This document shows positions 60,704 through 64,000 of a DNA stretch of 64,000 nt, one piece after another; the first letter of the stretch is position 1; each line of letters begins with the position of its first letter. Below the pieces are notes generated by a model. The model did no database searches, was not told the origin of the DNA, and saw nothing but the letters and a program-made list of their open reading frames with translations. The stretch covers positions 27,704,559 to 27,768,558 of the forward strand of contig NC_079476.1 of the NCBI RefSeq assembly GCF_026230105.1. Direction: 5' to 3'. Both the position numbers and the translations under genes were made by a program. This DNA comes from Diorhabda sublineata (taxonomy: Eukaryota; Arthropoda; Insecta; Coleoptera; Chrysomelidae).

Positions 60704-62473
60704 TGTTTCAAATTAAGTGCGTACTATTGCTAACTTTTTTAATATTCTAGATACGAAGTCAGTTAAATTACAAAGTAGTAGTATTTTTCACGCTGATTAA
60801 GATGGTGAAAACAGAAAAACAATTGCTTATGCTGTTTCGAGTAAATCGGAAAGATAGAATATTTTTTAATAGAACACCCTGTATATTCTTGACTCAAACT
60901 ATTCTAAATTATTCACAGACTATAAAAGCTCTTATACAGCATTAGTCTAAATCTAAAAATAACCAACTTATTAACTTGTTGGCTGTAGATATTTATTTTT
61001 TTAACAAGTTGGCTGAAATGAAACTCAAGTAAAATCTAAATATAAAAAAAAACAAATACAAACTAGATTAAATGTGCAAAAATATCGCTGTTTTATTCAA
61101 TACATTTTCGAGCATTCTTTAGTACATATTGCGTAGCTGTTAAAACGGTTCTGCCCTCGATGGATGCCATAATATATCTGATACTATCTTGAATTTCCGC
61201 CAGATTCGTTTATCTTCTTTTATAGACCTCGTTCTTGACATAACCCCAAAAGTAAAAGTCTATGTTAAAGTTATGTCAGGAGATCTAGGGGGCCAACGTG
61301 TAGGACCATTTGTAGCAATCCACCTATCTTTGAAAAGTCTTTCCAACAATGTTCTGGTTTCGCTTACCTGATGGAGTGGTGAACTACATCTCGTTGAAAA
61401 TAAATTTGGTTACGTGCTTCTAAATTGAGATCATCAATCATCATAATAGCATCAAAGTACCTTCATAAAAAACTGGCCCAACTATTTTGCTACCAATTAA
61501 ACCACACCATACATTAATACTGAATTGTCTTTGCGGATTTTTTGGATGAGCAATAAATAAATTTTCTCGACACCAATAGTCTATGTTCTTACGATTAAAC
61601 ATACCCCTATTTGAAAAATTTGCTTCGTCTGTCCATAGAAATTGCAGTTCTGCTTACACATATTTACAAACCATTGAGAAAAAATCAATCTTCTTTTATT
61701 ATCACCGGGTAGTAATGTTTGCACTGGTCGGTACTTGTAGGGCACAAACTTAAATTTTGTGAGAATTTTCCAAATTGTAGATAAACTTAAGCCACTATCC
61801 CTTGCCAAATCTCTGGTTGAATTATTTTTGTACGCTTCAATACATTTACTTCTACTTGTTCACTTATTATAAATTGTTTCTTAGTTCTCACCTTTACAAA
61901 AACAGTTTCGTTATTTCTGAATTTTCTATACAACTTAAGAAAATATCTTCTGTCTGGCTGATAACGTTCGGGATAGATTTGACCATATCGTTCCAATTGA
62001 AAACTATTTTTTCTACACATGTTATACGCTTCTAACATATCGCATTTCTCTAAATGCGTAAACACCATTTTATAAACTTATAGTTTTAAATCTTAATCCT
62101 CTGATGCATGAAATGATGTTTTTTGTTTGTCGTACTCCGCCAACTTGTTAAAAGGATAAATATTGACAGCCAACTTGTTAGAAAGATGAATAGGCTAATA
62201 TCTTGGTTATTTTTAAATTTACACTAATGTTGTATAAGATCTTTTATGTTCTGCAAATAATTTGGAAAAGTTTGAGCCAAAATATACAGGGTGTTCTATT
62301 AAAAAATATAGTATTTTTCCGATTTACTCGAAAACGGTATAAGCAATTTCTGTTTTCATCACCATCTTAATCAGCGTGAACAATACTACTACTTTGCTGA
62401 TTTAACTGTCTTCGTATCCAGAATATTAAAAAAGTTAGCAATAGTGCGCACTTAATTTAAAACACCCTGTATA
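60704..62473 (-). mobile_element. Transposon with about 310-340 bp inverted terminal repeats
   Basis: The left arm (60704-61015) and right arm (62137-62473) are reverse complements at high identity over nearly their whole length, with small indels. Each arm holds an outer unit of about 180-187 bp ending in ACACCCTGTATA (60704-60883 and 62285-62471), then a unique segment, then two TAACAAGTTGGC-like repeats about 32 bp apart (the first left-arm copy altered to TAACTTGTTGGC). The transposase relic lies between the arms on the minus strand. Paired repeats inside long inverted ends recall the IR/DR layout of some Tc1-like elements. The alternative is a MITE inserted into one arm and copied to the other. 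Confidence 0.82.
61080..62068 (-). pseudogene. Tc1/IS630-type transposase relic inside the long-TIR element
   Basis: The N-terminal frame 62068-61787 starts MVFTHLEKCDMLEAYNMCRK and continues YPERYQPDRRYFLKLYRKF, the N-terminal DNA-binding part of this family. The next frame (61808-61581) has DSGLSLSTIWKILTKF, a second helix-turn-helix. Broken reading then gives RQFSINVWCGLIGSKIVGPV and, near 61290, GPTRWPPRSPDIT before a stop, the third catalytic region. The segment between, with the second Asp, is lost. At least two stops and one frameshift make it inactive. The plus-strand frames at 61189 and 61802 are shadows. Confidence 0.8.
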
Positions 62474-64000
62474 TGTATAAGTGTACAAATCTTGCCCTGA
62501 ATATAAGATACTATTGTGGTAGTTAGATAGATGAGTGTAAACTTACAGTATACCAAAAAAAAAGAATATTTTGTTCTTCTCCAGTATTTTCCCTTGCAAG
62601 TGAACCGTCCAGTTTCCTTACATTCCAGTCCCCTGCTATCAGTTCTCTATCTATCACACCATGTCAAATATACGTTCTCATTTGATAGTTCGTCGTTGGT
62701 GTCTTTGGATGCTCCCATTCCAGTATTTGTTTTACCACTTATGTTATGGCTTTCTTTGGACGAGACCATACCATTGCAGTGTCCTATTTCTTTGTTATTG
62801 AGCATTCTACTCCCATTCTGCAATTCTTATTTTATCAGTTCTTGTAACTTGTAGAGAATTTCCGATATAATCTAATTCAACCATTATTATTTTGTTTCTT
62901 ATTTTTGTTGTCATTTGCCACCCTTCTGCAACATACAAAGTGATATACTGCTTTGCTCCAATAGATTATTTTTTATTTTCTTCAGCTAAATTACTAGTTC
63001 ATAACAGTCCATGGATGCTTTTGTGTTTTACTTTTGCCTCCATGTCTCTTACACACGTATCATCTCATATCAAAATTGAAGCTTGTTGTCTAACACATAT
63101 GCAAAAATAACTTAATAGCCCGCGTAGTAGTGAATACAGGGCATTCCCTTACGATTATTCTTTCCATAGTTGTTTCTTGGGCACACCATCATATGCTTTT
63201 TTCATCTTTTCTTAAGATAATGAAGATGTATTGGTTTATTCTGCACCTACATTACTAATTTGGCAATCAGGATCGAGTTCTATAACAACACCAGTACCTT
63301 TGCGACTATATTCCTTATTCGCAAAATTAATAGTCTTCCAGAAATGCATAGGGCAGTACTGGAGATTAAATCAAATTTTACATACCTAATCTTTTTACGT
63401 TGTTCTTAATAAGATGATACACAGTATCATTTATTATACCTCGTACATATTTATTCCATTGGAATAGCCATAGTATGAATTATAATTGTGTAGAAGACCT
63501 ATAAAACAACTAAGAACAAACAAACAAGGACTAATACTAACAACCAATTGATGGACTAATACTAATGAATATCGATAATCTTAACTAAATAAAGTTTTTC
63601 AATGGTTTCGCATTTAAAATTGCTTTTTATGCCTTAATAGATTTGATCAGTACCAATAGACAATTTATTTTCTTAAAATTTTTACTTTTTAAGCCATCTA
63701 ATGTAAGAATGTTATTCCATTAATATGTCTTTAATGTTGCGCCACTGAGTTCCAGAAAACGAGAAAATCATATATATTTTTGTCGTTTATACCGAAAATT
63801 AGCCATGTATATTCAATAGTTATAAGAAAACCCAAACCTGACTTCTACGCATATTTGTGAGTCACTTTCTGTGAAATCCAGTTTGGTTCATTTTATGTCA
63901 GTAACGGAATACAGTTGGAATTTCCAGTTACTCGCAAGCACATCCAATAATAAATTATATATACTTTTCTAAGCGAATTTATTTTAACTCGGTCGTCACT
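62474..64000. other. Intergenic sequence with a non-LTR RT scrap
   Basis: Near 63155-63215 minus-strand reading gives KAYDGVPKKQLWKE, matching the KAYD-x-VPR-x-LW block of RTE-like or similar reverse transcriptases. The surrounding 62530-63110 sequence looks like decayed repeat DNA; its plus-strand open frames (62531 and 62892) are low in complexity and show no known domain. Confidence 0.4.

Noticed and set aside
62531..62854. 107-residue plus-strand frame rich in Leu, Ser and Pro
   Set aside because: It looks like the complement of decayed repeat DNA; no signal peptide or family pattern convinced me.

Overview
The window is AT-rich eukaryotic DNA, almost certainly from an insect. The main gene has many small exons in long introns, and the mobile elements are typical insect families: mariner/Tc1, jockey- and RTE-like non-LTR elements, Gypsy, an env-bearing errantivirus and BEL/Pao. 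A beetle would fit, but I cannot prove the order from sequence. No prokaryotic features, CRISPR arrays or rRNA are visible.

The backbone is the 3' part of one plus-strand gene, a Rho-specific guanine nucleotide exchange factor of the PDZ-RhoGEF/LARG type (Drosophila RhoGEF2 orthologue). I can trace eleven coding exons (10060-48480). All junctions are GT-AG and phase-compatible, giving 742 codons: an acidic linker, the DH domain, the PH domain, an acidic C-terminal region, a conserved C-terminal block, a coiled coil and the stop. The upstream PDZ, RGS-like and C1 exons expected for the family are not here, so the first 10 kb appears to be intron. A second, small plus-strand gene, a cytochrome b5-like haem protein in one open exon, lies at 58090-58485.

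Nearly everything else recognisable is mobile DNA. Region 1-10059: a mariner fragment at the left edge, the 3' end of a non-LTR retrotransposon (2339-3681), two old mariner relics (about 4600-5160 and 6790-7270) and a deleted mariner with both ends (8545-9422). Intron 10141-13842: a frameshifted mariner (10693-11736), nearly identical to the left-edge copy; a perfect-looking snap-back palindrome; and a Tc1/IS630-type transposase relic. Intron 16247-20363: mostly one minus-strand errantivirus remnant (RT/RNase H, integrase, Env). Intron 23367-36892 (13.5 kb): a Gypsy remnant, an RTE-like RT fragment, a small MITE, a BEL/Pao element and a second BEL gag piece. The last introns hold an element encoding a HEEADT/TGCDY-type protein and a jockey-like endonuclease fragment. 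After the gene come MITEs, two more Tc1-type relics and non-LTR scraps.

The items most worth a second look are: (1) an unlisted 57-codon GC-richer exon at 28158-28330, with a start codon and a consensus splice donor, in the same phase as the next RhoGEF exon, which could mark an internal promoter; (2) a 1.77-kb transposon at 60704-62473 with about 310-340 bp terminal inverted repeats that each contain a complete small MITE-like unit and paired direct repeats; (3) a dispersed palindromic repeat family; (4) the mariner duplication, whose homology runs past the element end.
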